Of a DNA stretch of 64,000 bases, positions 1 to 8,776 are shown piece after piece. The number at the start of each line of letters is the position of its first letter. Position 1 is the stretch's first letter. The position numbers and the translations under genes are program-made. Source of the DNA: Moorena sp. SS36440bin_2 (GTDB lineage Bacteria > Cyanobacteriota > Cyanobacteriia > Cyanobacteriales > Coleofasciculaceae); assembly GCA_011524395.1 (NCBI GenBank), contig WTKN01000171.1, positions 31,146 to 95,145 on the forward strand, written 5' to 3'. Under the pieces are notes generated by a model that saw only the letters and a program-made list of their open reading frames with translations, had not been told where the DNA came from and searched no databases.

Positions 1-302
1 AGTCGTGAACAATTAACCGTTAACTTCTCAACAGTTAACAATATTGTCTTGGTTCAAGATTTTTATCTTGGTTTCCTAGGTTAATTTGGGTAGATAACTT
101 ATCAAATAGGATAACTAAATTTCATCAAGGTATGTCGCCATTTTGGCGGAAAATTAATAATAAAGGATACCAAGGTTAACCATCAAAGCCTTCAAGGTTA
201 GGTTAAACTCAAGTGGATTATAACTGATTACCTATTTATGGGTTTAAAGTTGACCCTTGACTGTCAAAAGCTAACGGTTAACCGTTGATAAATAATTAAA
301 TA
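1..302. other. Intergenic region, no gene seen
   Basis: AT-rich sequence upstream of the window's first gene, with several GTTAAC/GGTTAA-like words. No open frame with coding character, RNA gene or clear hairpin was recognised. Confidence 0.5.
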
Positions 303-1244
303 TCACTTCTGTTCTTTTTGTGCCATCTCCAACTCTTTTTGTGCCATCTCCAACAATTCTGGTACGGTCACAAACTGGTAACCTTGCTTTCTCAATTCAG
401 TAATAATTACCGGTAAAGCTCGTATGGTCTTGGAACGATTACCCCCACCATCATGGAGTAGCACAATTCCTCCCGGTTTCGCTCTGCGGAGCACATTATA
501 GGTCAACCGACGTTGGTTTACCGAGTAATCCTCTGAGTCAGCTGACCATTTTACAATCACGTAATTTTTTTTTCGGGCGTAAGCCACTAAGCCATTGTTC
601 ATGATCCCCCCAGGGGGTCTAAACAAAGAGGTCTTAACGTTAATAGTTTTGTAAATCCGTGCTGTGGTGTTATCAATTTCCTTAGCAGCTGCTAAAGGAT
701 TATGATAATAATAAGCATGGTTCCAACTATGGTTGCCAAGAGCATGACCATGGTCCACAATTTTCTGAAGCTCTTGTGGATATAGATAAACATTTCTCCC
801 TACCACGAAGAAAGTTGCCTTAACATTATATTTTTTAAGGATGTGTAGCACATCGTTGGTCATCTTCGGCCAAGGACCATCGTCAAAGGTTAAGGCAATG
901 ACTTTCTGTGGAGTTTTAAGCTCAACTTCCTCGATATATTTTCCCCGAAATTGGGGAGGAACATAGTTAATCCGCTTGCCTCTCTCTTGCTCTGCCCATT
1001 TAGCAATACCTTGCTCCAAAGCTTTATCTGGCTGCTTAGTTAACGTTTCAACTTTCTTTGAGTCAGTTTGCTGCTGTGGCATTTGCCTAGTGATTAGTGC
1101 AGCAATATTTTGGTTAGCCCATCGACCTGTTTTCAAGTTGTAGGCAGCCATACAACTTAGAATAGCAGCAATTATAATCCATGTACTGCGCGACCAGAAT
1201 AAGCCCTCACGTTTTGCCAAAATTGGTCTCCTTTGCTCCTGCAA
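303..1244 (-). CDS. Membrane-anchored polysaccharide deacetylase (NodB/CE4 family)
   Basis: A metal-dependent deacetylase that removes acetyl groups from N-acetylated glycans such as peptidoglycan or exopolysaccharide; substrate not determinable. The 313-aa protein has one N-terminal membrane segment (about residues 20-38, WIIIAAILSCMAA), a linker, and a NodB domain from about residue 110. The domain shows TFDDGP (metal-binding Asp pair), the metal His motif GNHSWNH, RPPGG, and the late LLHDGGG motif. The core motifs are complete, so activity is expected. The anchor suggests that the enzyme acts on the periplasmic side. The extreme C-terminus carries a short tandem duplication (LEMAQKE twice), also visible as a 21-bp direct repeat at the 3' end. 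It stands alone, convergent to nothing and separated from panC-cmk by about 90 bp. Confidence 0.9.
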   Translation of the reverse strand: MQEQRRPILAKREGLFWSRSTWIIIAAILSCMAAYNLKTGRWANQNIAALITRQMPQQQTDSKKVETLTKQPDKALEQGIAKWAEQERGKRINYVPPQFRGKYIEEVELKTPQKVIALTFDDGPWPKMTNDVLHILKKYNVKATFFVVGRNVYLYPQELQKIVDHGHALGNHSWNHAYYYHNPLAAAKEIDNTTARIYKTINVKTSLFRPPGGIMNNGLVAYARKKNYVIVKWSADSEDYSVNQRRLTYNVLRRAKPGGIVLLHDGGGNRSKTIRALPVIITELRKQGYQFVTVPELLEMAQKELEMAQKEQK

Positions 1245-1337
1245 AAATACCAGGAAAGTAAATTATCATCTTTAACTAACCATCATCTTATAGAGTGGTG
1301 GCTAGCTGTTGCCTAATTGTCTGTTTAACATTAGCGG

Positions 1338-2894
1338 TCAGCTATCCGGTGACAATTGCTGATAGTAGATATTGACAAGATAATTGGTAACTTCTGCAAT
1401 ACTCATACCATCGGTTTGTACTTCAATAGCATCAGCTGCCTTGCGCAAGGGGGCTACAGCACGGGTGCTGTCCTTGAGATCGCGCTGTTGAATCTCCTGC
1501 TCCAGCTGTTCTAAGCTCACCTCTTGCCCCCGGTTTTTCAGGTCTTGGTGACGGCGACGCGCCCTTTCTTGGACAGAAGCTGTTAAGAATAGTTTGACTT
1601 CTGCATTGGGAAAGACATGGGTGCCAATGTCACGACCTTCCGCCACTACTCCTCCTTGACGACCCCAGCGTTGTTGTTGTTTGAGTAACTCACGGCGTAC
1701 TGAACTCAGGGCAGCCACCGTAGAAACTTTGGCAGTAACGGACTGTGAACGAATTACCTGGGTAACTTCTTCTCCATCAACCCACACCTGAATCCCAGAC
1801 TCTCCTGGTTGATCATTAGTCAGATTAATTGTAATTTTACTGACTAATTCTGCGATCGCAGGCTCATCCTCCAAGTCAATACCTGCTTTGAGCACCCGCC
1901 ATGTCACAGCCCGGTACATAGCACCAGTATCAAGATACATCAATCCTAATGCTTTGGCTACTAAACGGCTAACGGTAGATTTTCCAGCTCCAGCTGGACC
2001 ATCAATGGCCACAATGGGTTTACGGTGGGACAGGAGTATATTGTCAATTAAACGAGTTGTACCTAAGTGAACTGCGATCGCTAATAATCCTTGCTCTTCA
2101 ACCTGTTCGAGGGGGGTTAGAGTAACAGGATCTACTAATTCCACATACTCGACCTGGATATCCTGGGTTCCAGCTAATTCTGACTTAACCCTCTCAATCA
2201 GATTGATGCGATCGCATAATCCATCTTGAAACGCTTTCTGAGCGCTAAGCAACCCTTTATAGAGTAATGATCCTTGGGCTTTTTGCTCTGGTGTCAGGTA
2301 TTGATTGCGAGAACTACACGCCAGTCCGGACTTTTCCCGCACTATCGGACAAGGCACAATGGTCACTGGTAACTTAAAATCTGCCACCATACGCTGGATG
2401 ATTGCCAACTGTTGGGCATCCTTTTGACCAAAATAGGCTCTGTTTGGTCGTACCAGATTCAACAGCTTGAGCACGACAGTTGCCACACCCTGAAAAAAAC
2501 CAGGACGAGAGACACCACATAGAACAGAGGTCATGGCTTTGGGTGGAATTACTTGAGTCAATTCATCACCCTTGTCCGCAGTGGGCATTGAATTATCACC
2601 ATACAACTGGTCTATAGTGGGAGCAAAAATTGCATCAACTCCGACCTGTTGGCAAAGTTCTTGATCCTGAGCCAATCCACGGGGATACTCCTGAAAATCT
2701 TCTGTTGGTGCAAACTGAAGAGGATTAACAAAAATGGTAACAATGACCAGGGAATTTTCTCGTCTTGCCCGCTCAATTAAGCTTAAGTGACCTTTGTGCA
2801 AGGCTCCCATAGTGGTTACTAGACCCACTTCCTTGCCAATACCTTGACCTTCTAAGTAGCAGCGTAATCCAGCAGTTGTTGTAAACAGGTGCAT
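1338..2894 (-). CDS. panC/cmk: Bifunctional pantoate--beta-alanine ligase / cytidylate kinase
   Basis: The N-terminal half (about residues 1-285) is pantothenate synthetase, which condenses pantoate with beta-alanine using ATP. Visible are TTMGALHKGHLSL (HxGH nucleotide motif), FVNPLQF, the FGQKDAQQ segment and the KMSKS-like region near SSRNQYL. The C-terminal half (about 293-510) is CMP kinase, with P-loop GPAGAGKST, DTGAMYRA, and EGRDIGTHVFP. This PanC-Cmk fusion is a recognised feature of cyanobacteria. At 518 aa both domains are complete. It links coenzyme A and pyrimidine nucleotide metabolism in the cytoplasm. The ATG at 2894 begins MHLFTTTAGLR, the usual PanC start. Confidence 0.97.
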   Translation of the reverse strand: MHLFTTTAGLRCYLEGQGIGKEVGLVTTMGALHKGHLSLIERARRENSLVIVTIFVNPLQFAPTEDFQEYPRGLAQDQELCQQVGVDAIFAPTIDQLYGDNSMPTADKGDELTQVIPPKAMTSVLCGVSRPGFFQGVATVVLKLLNLVRPNRAYFGQKDAQQLAIIQRMVADFKLPVTIVPCPIVREKSGLACSSRNQYLTPEQKAQGSLLYKGLLSAQKAFQDGLCDRINLIERVKSELAGTQDIQVEYVELVDPVTLTPLEQVEEQGLLAIAVHLGTTRLIDNILLSHRKPIVAIDGPAGAGKSTVSRLVAKALGLMYLDTGAMYRAVTWRVLKAGIDLEDEPAIAELVSKITINLTNDQPGESGIQVWVDGEEVTQVIRSQSVTAKVSTVAALSSVRRELLKQQQRWGRQGGVVAEGRDIGTHVFPNAEVKLFLTASVQERARRRHQDLKNRGQEVSLEQLEQEIQQRDLKDSTRAVAPLRKAADAIEVQTDGMSIAEVTNYLVNIYYQQLSPDS

Positions 2895-2947
2895 AAGACT
2901 CTAGAGTTTGGATTCTTATCGATGTTAGCAACATCGTCTTAATAAAT

Positions 2948-2988
2948 AGAAATCTCCAGGAATTGGCAAGTAATTCCTGGAGATTTCT
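2948..2988. terminator. Perfect-stem hairpin, probable terminator
   Basis: A 17-bp perfect inverted repeat (AGAAATCTCCAGGAATT and its complement) with a 7-nt loop lies between the 5' end of panC-cmk and the 3' end of the rlpA remnant. On the plus strand it is followed by TTTT. It may once have ended the minus-strand rlpA transcript. Confidence 0.6.
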
Positions 2989-3009
2989 TTTGACTAATAA
3001 TTAATCAAT

Positions 3010-3177
3010 TTAATCAAGAATCTCTATACGCACAGACCCAGTGCCAGACCTGACCAATCCAATTATTCTGGCAGCTCCTCTGGACAAGTCAATAATCCTA
3101 CCTCTGACAAAAGGTCCACGGTCATTAATCCGCACAATGACAGAGCGACCATTTCTGAGATTATTGACACTCCCCAC
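3010..3177 (-). pseudogene. 3' fragment of an rlpA paralog (DPBB domain end)
   Basis: The minus strand reads [18 protein letters not shown], then RGRIIDLSRGAARIIG and SGTGSVRIEILD, followed by a TAA. This matches residue for residue the last 55 or so residues of the intact RlpA at 6019-7104 ([43 protein letters not shown]). The open frame stops being RlpA at about position 3164, where the right end of an IS605-type element begins. The 5' end of the same gene lies on the other side of that element at 5029-5193. Confidence 0.9.
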
Positions 3178-3179
3178 GA

Positions 3180-4415
3180 TTAGAAATCGGGGGATTCTTG
3201 GTTCAACGAACTGACTTGCTTAACCAGACCGGAATCAGGTTTAGTAGAGGCCAGATCTCCCCAAGCGTTTCTGAAAGTTTCGGTGTGCCCCACCGTACTC
3301 AAGGCTCTATTAAGTATGTTCTTGGCGGCATTGTGGTCGCGATCTAAATTACAACCACATCTGCAAACATGAGTCCTAGTTGATAAAGACTTTTTGACTA
3401 CCTCGCCACATTCGGAGCAATTTTGACTCGTATAGGCAGGATTAACTGCAACAGTGATCCTGCCAAACCTTTGACCAAAATGCTCTAGCCACTCCCGAAA
3501 TTGACGCCAACCAGCATCATTAATAGATTTAGCAAGGCAATGATTCTTTACTAAATTTTTTACCTTCAAGTCTTCGTAGGCGACCAGGTCGTTAGACCGG
3601 ATTACGCAACGCGCCAGTCTCTTGGCGTGTTCTTTACGTTGTCTACTTATTTTGAGGTGCGCCTTACCTAATCTATTTCTCGCTTTCCTTCGGTTGACTG
3701 TTCGCGTAGCGTGGCCTACGGCCTTGCCTTTCTTTTTTCGGGAAACTCGACACTGACAGAACTTTACACGTTTTTCGCTTTTGCGATAAAACCTGGGATT
3801 GGGTTCAGTGTTACCCTCAGAGTCTGTATAAAACTCTTTCAAGCCTACATCTAACCCAACAGCACATCCAGTATTTTCTAATTTTTCAGGGTTAATTACT
3901 TTGACGCAAAACTGAACGTAATAGCCATCAGCTCTTTTTAAAATTCGTACTCGCTTTATTAGCTTTTGGTCAAACCACCACAAGTCCCAGGTTCCTTTGA
4001 GTTTCACCTTGCCAATGCCTTTTTTATCTGTGAACTTAATATATTTATTATCTGGCGACAGCTTCCAGCCAGACTGTTTGTATTCGACAGATCGGCAATG
4101 CTTCTTGAATTTCGGGAAACCTTTCTTTCCAGAAACCTTTTTCTTGCAGTTATCGAAGAAGCGCTTGATAGCTCGTTCTACGTTTTCGACAGAAGCCTGA
4201 CAGGCATGACTATTAAGGTCTTTTACGAACTTAAACTCGTCTCTTAGTTGAGTGTTGTAGCGGTAGAGTTCTTTCTTTCCGATTCCCTTGTTATCGATCC
4301 AATAACGGAGTACCTTGTTTCGCACAAATTTGGACGTACGAATAGCTTCGTCTACAGCTTTCTGCTGGGATTTTTTGAGAACGGCCTTGAACTCCATCAC
4401 TAGCACTATAATCAC
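3180..4415 (-). CDS. tnpB: RNA-guided endonuclease TnpB of an IS605-type element
   Basis: TnpB proteins are RuvC nucleases guided by an RNA from the element's right end; they cut the donor site after transposon excision. All catalytic parts are visible: RuvC-I Asp in AVGLDVGLKEF, RuvC-II Glu in LVAYEDLKVKNL, the zinc finger CSECG...CRCGC, and RuvC-III Asp in LDRDHNAAKNI. The frame opens at a GTG at 4415, but an AAGGAGG Shine-Dalgarno directly upstream fits an internal GTG near 4406 or the ATG at 4397 (MEFKAVLKK) better. A copy of the GTTCGCGTAGCGTGGCC dispersed repeat lies in frame at 3711-3734 and encodes a GKAVGHATRT insertion near the RuvC arginine-rich region. The gene runs to the element end, where the guide RNA should overlap its 3' end. 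Confidence 0.9.
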   Translation of the reverse strand: MIIVLVMEFKAVLKKSQQKAVDEAIRTSKFVRNKVLRYWIDNKGIGKKELYRYNTQLRDEFKFVKDLNSHACQASVENVERAIKRFFDNCKKKVSGKKGFPKFKKHCRSVEYKQSGWKLSPDNKYIKFTDKKGIGKVKLKGTWDLWWFDQKLIKRVRILKRADGYYVQFCVKVINPEKLENTGCAVGLDVGLKEFYTDSEGNTEPNPRFYRKSEKRVKFCQCRVSRKKKGKAVGHATRTVNRRKARNRLGKAHLKISRQRKEHAKRLARCVIRSNDLVAYEDLKVKNLVKNHCLAKSINDAGWRQFREWLEHFGQRFGRITVAVNPAYTSQNCSECGEVVKKSLSTRTHVCRCGCNLDRDHNAAKNILNRALSTVGHTETFRNAWGDLASTKPDSGLVKQVSSLNQESPDF

Positions 4416-4590
4416 CTCCTTGACGTTATCTTGCGTGTACCTTTATAGTATGTATATACACAATACCTAAGCAGGTACACAAAATTAATTACACATTTTC
4501 CAAAACTCAAAGCCTTGCAGGGCAAGGGTTACAGAGATTGGGAGTAGGAAATTAATTCTGTATAGGTGCTTAACTAATGTAGAGGGCAAA

Positions 4591-5013
4591 ATGAAAAATA
4601 AATTCAAGTACAATAAAAACATTGTCTAATTTTGTAAATACAACTTTAAATGGTGCCCCAAGTACCGCAGGCCAGTACTAGTAGAAGAGGTGGAAGTAAG
4701 ACTAAAAGAACTCCTCTACCAAATAGCAAAGGAGATCCAAGTCGAAATTATCGAATTAGAGGTAATGCCTGATCATGTTCATCTCCTCTGTGAATGCGAT
4801 CCACAGTTTGGTATTCACAGAGTAGTAAAACGATTTAAAGGGGCGACCAGCAGGTACCTTAGAGAGCAGTTTCCTCATCTGAAAAGCCGACTACCTACTT
4901 TGTGGACTAATTCCTACTTTCTCTCCACAGTTGGAGGTACTCCACTTGAGACGATTAAACGGTATGTGCAAAATCAAAAAGAGGTAATGGGAATAAATTC
5001 CTGTTCGAGCTAA
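4591..5013 (+). pseudogene. tnpA: TnpA Y1 transposase (IS200/IS605), in-frame nonsense codon
   Basis: Reading from ATG 4591 gives MKNKFKYNKNIV, a TAA at 4627-4629 (codon 13), then in the same frame FCKYNFKWCPKYRRPVL and on to the stop at 5013. At 141 codons this is the normal length of an IS200/IS605 TnpA. The HUH motif MPDHVHLL and the tyrosine region VKRYVQNQK are present downstream. A single nonsense codon therefore disrupts an otherwise full-length gene. A GTG at 4690 could start a shortened protein, but it would lack the first beta strand. The gene diverges from tnpB. Confidence 0.85.
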
Positions 5014-5028
5014 CTCCATAAATAGAAT

Positions 5029-5193
5029 TTAGGGGCTTGCGCTCTCAGGGTTTTCGGTCATCAGTGGTAAGTCAGGGCTATCTTTAACAGTGTAGTCAAA
5101 GCCCTTAGCTGATGAAATCTCAGTTGATAACAACGTACCCAAAAGTGTTGTTATCAAAGAACCGGTGATGCAACTCCAACTTTTTTGAGTCAT
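5029..5193 (-). pseudogene. 5' fragment of the rlpA paralog (signal peptide)
   Basis: From the ATG at 5193 the minus strand reads MTQKSWSCITGSLITTLLG, then TLLSTEISSAKGF, and stops after 54 codons. The start resembles the intact RlpA signal peptide ([19 protein letters not shown]). With the fragment at 3010-3177 it forms the two ends of one interrupted gene; the central part is gone. Confidence 0.85.
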
Positions 5194-5286
5194 AGTTAGG
5201 GTAGATTAAACATTATGATTCCAGGCATTTTGGTGCTAAATCAATCTGAATTATCACTCAAAATTGCATAGGTGCGCTTTCCGTGT

Positions 5287-5336
5287 CTTGATGCAATAGC
5301 GAGTGGGGGAAACCCCCAAGACCGCGCTGCATCGCT
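5287..5336 (+). repeat. 50-bp dispersed palindromic repeat, copy A
   Basis: Starts CTTGATGCAATAGCGAG, has the core GGGGGAAACCCCC, and ends CGCGCTGCATCGCT. GATGCA at the left pairs with TGCATC at the right, and the core is itself a G5/C5 hairpin. Related copies occur at 11611, 27856, 33616 (inverted) and 43226. Confidence 0.8.
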
Positions 5337-5488
5337 AGGCGAATTAAATTCGCCACGGGTCGCACCTCTGGATTTACTCGCTTAAAGTAAACTTGTTTAA
5401 TATTACACTACCAACTAAAGACTATTCTAAAGTTTAGAATAATAAATTCAAGTTTAGTACTAAGCTGATGCGCATTTAAATTGGTTTT

Positions 5489-5520
5489 TCCCGATTCCCG
5501 ATTCCCGATTCCCGATTCCC
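5489..5520. repeat. Short tandem repeat CCCGATT
   Basis: About four and a half head-to-tail copies of the heptamer TCCCGAT, the type of short tandem repeat common in filamentous cyanobacteria. The same unit is expanded at the right end of the window. Confidence 0.85.
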
Positions 5521-5828
5521 TTTGAGCAATTTAGGTATCCCAATCTAAATACTGAACAGCTTACTTTAAATCCTCAAGCGAGCGAATTATTTTTGTTTAC
5601 GAATACCTCAAACTTAAGCCAGGAGTGAGTTTATAGATTTTTAAAGTTTAGTTAAAGTTGAAGTTTATGAAACGATAATTAAACTGTTGCCCATTTAAAT
5701 TGCCGATTTTTGAGTAACCAGTAAAAATGCCACAACCCTTTCTTTTGTGCCTGAACGCCCCTACCTATTTTCCGTTCAATAGATAAATTCTAAGCCTCAT
5801 AGCTTAGTTGCGCTTAGGCGATACACCA

Positions 5829-5875
5829 TTAAAATAAGCATTCAGCTAACCCCCTAGGCTGAATGCTTATTTTAA
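5829..5875. terminator. Strong hairpin downstream of rlpA
   Basis: An 18-bp perfect stem (TTAAAATAAGCATTCAGC and its complement) with an 11-nt C-rich loop. Its AT-rich arms make it a plausible bidirectional terminator. It lies about 140 bp beyond the stop codon of the minus-strand rlpA. Confidence 0.65.
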
Positions 5876-6018
5876 GCAGGGAGACAAATGATACTAAGAC
5901 TAATTCTCGTGTCTACCTGCAACAAATTTTTTCTCAGATTTGGTAATGGGGAATTGGTAATTGGGAATTAGATTACAATTAGCCATTACCCATTACCGAT
6001 TAGTCATTACCGTTCAAG

Positions 6019-7104
6019 TTAATATAAAACCTCTAGACGGACAGCACCAGTACCGGATCTTTCAACTCCGATAACTCGGGCTGCTGCTCTGGAAAGGTCA
6101 ATGATCCGATTCCTCGTGTGCGGTCCACGGTCATTAATTCGCACAATTACGGAGCGACCATTTCTCATGTTAGTCACCCGCACCCTAGTCCCAAACCGCA
6201 AGGTACGATGAGCAGCAGTCAGGGCGTATTGATTAAATCGCTCACCACTGGCAGTGCGGCGGCCATGGAAACCCGGACCATACCATGAAGCCATACCCCT
6301 CATCTGACTTCTTACTCGCCGACGAGTGGTACTCCTAGCTACTTTCTGTACTGTTCGTGGTTTTGGTGCTGGCGGTAAGTCCGCAATTTCTTTGAGAGGG
6401 GGAGCGTAACCGATCAGCCTTCGCAATCGATTAGTAGCTTGTAGAGCATCTTCAGCCAGGTCTTTGGTGGTATCTGGCAGAATTGTATTCTCATCAACTT
6501 GGACTAATTCTTCGCCATTGACTTGGATGCTGTAGCTTTTGTAGGAACCATTCCAACGGACAGTGATTGACTCAGCATTGACATTTTTGCCATGAAGTTC
6601 ATTGATCCGAGCAGCAACCACTTGAGCCCGCCGGATTGAGTCATTTTCTGACCCATTAGCATCCGATATCGTAGCGTTGCCTGGGGCAACAGAAGACGGA
6701 GTTGCTATCTTTTCAACCTCAGTAGCAACTATGTCTTTGGTAGGGTCAGCATTGATTTCCTGTGAACCTAGGAAAGTCAGAACAGGAATACTACGGACAT
6801 ACAGTGTAGCTGCCTGACGTCCTGCAAGTTCATAAGCATAAATATTGGTAATGATTTCATCAGGTTTAGCAGTTCTCAGTTGCTCTGGAAACTCAGCGAC
6901 TTGAAACTCTGGTGTTGGCTGAGCTGGTAGTTTTTCTATTGCTGCAGTTGCGCTAGATGGCAATTCTTCTGCCAGTTGAGCATCAGAATTTCCTGTCACA
7001 GTCTGAGTAACTGTCTCAGCGGATGAGACAGGAATTGATATTGTTGCACCGAGAACTGTTGTTAGCACAGAAACGGTGATGCCACCCCAAATTTTTTGAT
7101 TCAT
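6019..7104 (-). CDS. rlpA: Septal ring lytic transglycosylase RlpA family protein
   Basis: A secreted cell-wall protein with a C-terminal double-psi beta-barrel. In RlpA proteins with this barrel, glycan strands lacking stem peptides are cleaved; whether this one is an active transglycosylase is inference. The 361-aa product has a signal peptide (about 1-29, ending VSSAE), a long Thr/Pro/Ala-rich periplasmic stretch, a basic linker ([14 protein letters not shown]), and the barrel from about residue 268. The barrel shows [39 protein letters not shown] and [14 protein letters not shown]. No SPOR domain is present. A paralog 1 kb away was destroyed by an IS element. Confidence 0.88.
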   Translation of the reverse strand: MNQKIWGGITVSVLTTVLGATISIPVSSAETVTQTVTGNSDAQLAEELPSSATAAIEKLPAQPTPEFQVAEFPEQLRTAKPDEIITNIYAYELAGRQAATLYVRSIPVLTFLGSQEINADPTKDIVATEVEKIATPSSVAPGNATISDANGSENDSIRRAQVVAARINELHGKNVNAESITVRWNGSYKSYSIQVNGEELVQVDENTILPDTTKDLAEDALQATNRLRRLIGYAPPLKEIADLPPAPKPRTVQKVARSTTRRRVRSQMRGMASWYGPGFHGRRTASGERFNQYALTAAHRTLRFGTRVRVTNMRNGRSVIVRINDRGPHTRNRIIDLSRAAARVIGVERSGTGAVRLEVLY

Positions 7105-7682
7105 AGGTCTGTAATCTAAGATAATTGGCAGTTTTAGGTATTATGGTGCTGCAACAAACGCAGTAACATAACTTAAACTTGCCCATTAACTCCTCACAAA
7201 TGGTTATTTCCTCACAAATGGTTATTAGTTAGATCACTAATAATCCTGAAACAGACTACCATGAACTTTCTGATGGTGGAATCCCCATTTTATGAAGCTG
7301 TTACTAATAATTTGTCAAAATCGACGGTTGTAGATTCACCACAAACTAAGTTATAATAGTAGTTATAGCTTTTGTGAACTTTTTGTGAAGTAACGCCAAT
7401 AATAGTTAATTCTTATCAATCCCATCAAGATCTGTGAAATAACTAATGAATCACATTCAACAAATTTCCTCGATAAAGTAAACTTGAATACAGACTAGGT
7501 GCAAGCAATTCTGGTAAATAAGGGCACTTACCACAGCGTTTACCACGGCGCTTACCACAGCGCTTACCACTACCTTCCTCAACACACTACTGATCTCACG
7601 CTATTTGCCCCCTAGGTCTTGATCGACGCTACGCGGTAAAATACATCCTGCATTTCTAGCTCAAAAGCATTTGTGTGTTCCC
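7105..7682. other. Intergenic region upstream of purM
   Basis: About 580 bp between divergent rlpA and purM. It contains a 13-bp direct duplication (CACAAATGGTTAT, 7196-7224) and a tandem GCGCTTACCACAGCG-like repeat at 7528-7572. No open frame with coding character or RNA was recognised. Promoters for both genes presumably lie here. Confidence 0.5.
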
Positions 7683-8723
7683 ATGGATTATCGAGACGCT
7701 GGTGTTGATATTGAGGCAGGTCGAGGATTTGTTAAGCAAATCCGTAGCCTGGTAAAAAGTACCCACCGTTCGGAAGTATTAGGTGGACTGGGTGGCTTTA
7801 GTGGTTGCTTTCAGCTGCCAGTGGGATATACTGAGCCAGTGTTGGTATCTGGAACTGATGGAGTTGGTACTAAACTCAAATTGGCTCAAGACCTTAACCG
7901 CCATGACACTGTTGGCATTGATTTGGTAGCCATGTGCGTCAACGATGTCTTGACTGTTGGTGCAGAACCCCTGTTTTTCTTGGATTATTTAGCCACTGGC
8001 AAGCTCAATCAACAACAACTGACTCAGGTTGTTGCCGGTATTGCCCAAGGTTGTCGTCTGGCTGGCTGTGCTTTACTAGGAGGGGAAACTGCAGAAATGC
8101 CTGGTTTCTACGAACTGGCAGAGTATGACCTAGCCGGATTTTGTGTAGGAATTGTGGAAAAGAGCCGCATGTTGGACGGTTCCCAAGTCCAAATTGGAGA
8201 TGTGGCAATTGGTTTGGCCAGTCAGGGCGTCCACAGCAATGGTTTTAGTCTGATTCGGAAAATTGTTCAGGATTCCCCAGACAACGCTCTTTCCTGGGAT
8301 ATAACTCCGGAATTGTTAGCTGGTAAAAGCTTAGGGGAGGAATTGTTGACACCAACACAGATTTACGTGAAACCGGTGCTTGATGCTCGTAGGGCTGGTA
8401 TCGAGATTCACGGTATGGCTCACATTACCGGCGGCGGTATCCCAGAAAACCTCCCTCGTTGCCTAGGTGCTGGACAATCCGTCCAGATTTATCCCAACAG
8501 CTGGGTGATTCCACCAATTTTTCAGTGGCTAGCCCAGACTGGTCAGGTTAGTGCTCAGGCAATGTTTGATACCTATAATATGGGGATTGGTTTTGTGCTG
8601 ATTGTTCCTCAACAGCAGGTTGAGCAAACCCTAACATCGTTTAATTCACAGCAGGTAAATGCATGTAAAATTGGTGAAGTAATCCCAGGGGATGGTGGTG
8701 TTGTTGGTCTACTCATCCCGTGA
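7683..8723 (+). CDS. purM: Phosphoribosylformylglycinamidine cyclo-ligase (AIR synthetase)
   Basis: Catalyses ATP-dependent ring closure of FGAM to aminoimidazole ribonucleotide in purine synthesis. Family marks are [74 protein letters not shown] and [14 protein letters not shown]. The 346 aa from ATG 7683 equals the usual length and begins in the conserved N-terminus. A TTG four codons upstream (7671) is in frame but is an unlikely start. Confidence 0.97.
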   Translation: MDYRDAGVDIEAGRGFVKQIRSLVKSTHRSEVLGGLGGFSGCFQLPVGYTEPVLVSGTDGVGTKLKLAQDLNRHDTVGIDLVAMCVNDVLTVGAEPLFFLDYLATGKLNQQQLTQVVAGIAQGCRLAGCALLGGETAEMPGFYELAEYDLAGFCVGIVEKSRMLDGSQVQIGDVAIGLASQGVHSNGFSLIRKIVQDSPDNALSWDITPELLAGKSLGEELLTPTQIYVKPVLDARRAGIEIHGMAHITGGGIPENLPRCLGAGQSVQIYPNSWVIPPIFQWLAQTGQVSAQAMFDTYNMGIGFVLIVPQQQVEQTLTSFNSQQVNACKIGEVIPGDGGVVGLLIP

Positions 8724-8776
8724 TCGGATCAGGCTTCTGGGTGGGGAGTCTCTCAATCATTCTCTCAATCATAAGG

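Larger units (their letters stand above)
3164..5035. mobile_element. IS200/IS605-type element with divergent tnpA and tnpB, inserted in rlpA
   Basis: The element carries tnpB on the minus strand and a broken tnpA on the plus strand, the divergent IS605 arrangement. The tnpB-side end is set by the return of RlpA coding sequence. Read on the minus strand it finishes CGTGGGGAGTGTCAA, a hairpin followed by TCAA, the form known for right ends of IS608-like elements. The other end is near 5035, where the rlpA 5' fragment resumes, but is not resolved to the base. About 230 codons of rlpA are missing between the two flanks, so a deletion accompanied or followed the insertion. Confidence 0.75.
5194..6018. 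other. Intergenic region with repeats
   Basis: No gene was recognised in about 820 bp. The stretch holds a copy of the 50-bp dispersed palindromic repeat (5287-5336), a CCCGATT tandem repeat (5489-5520), a strong hairpin (5829-5875) and short direct repeats of the ATTACCCATTACC type at 5940-6015. Confidence 0.6.
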
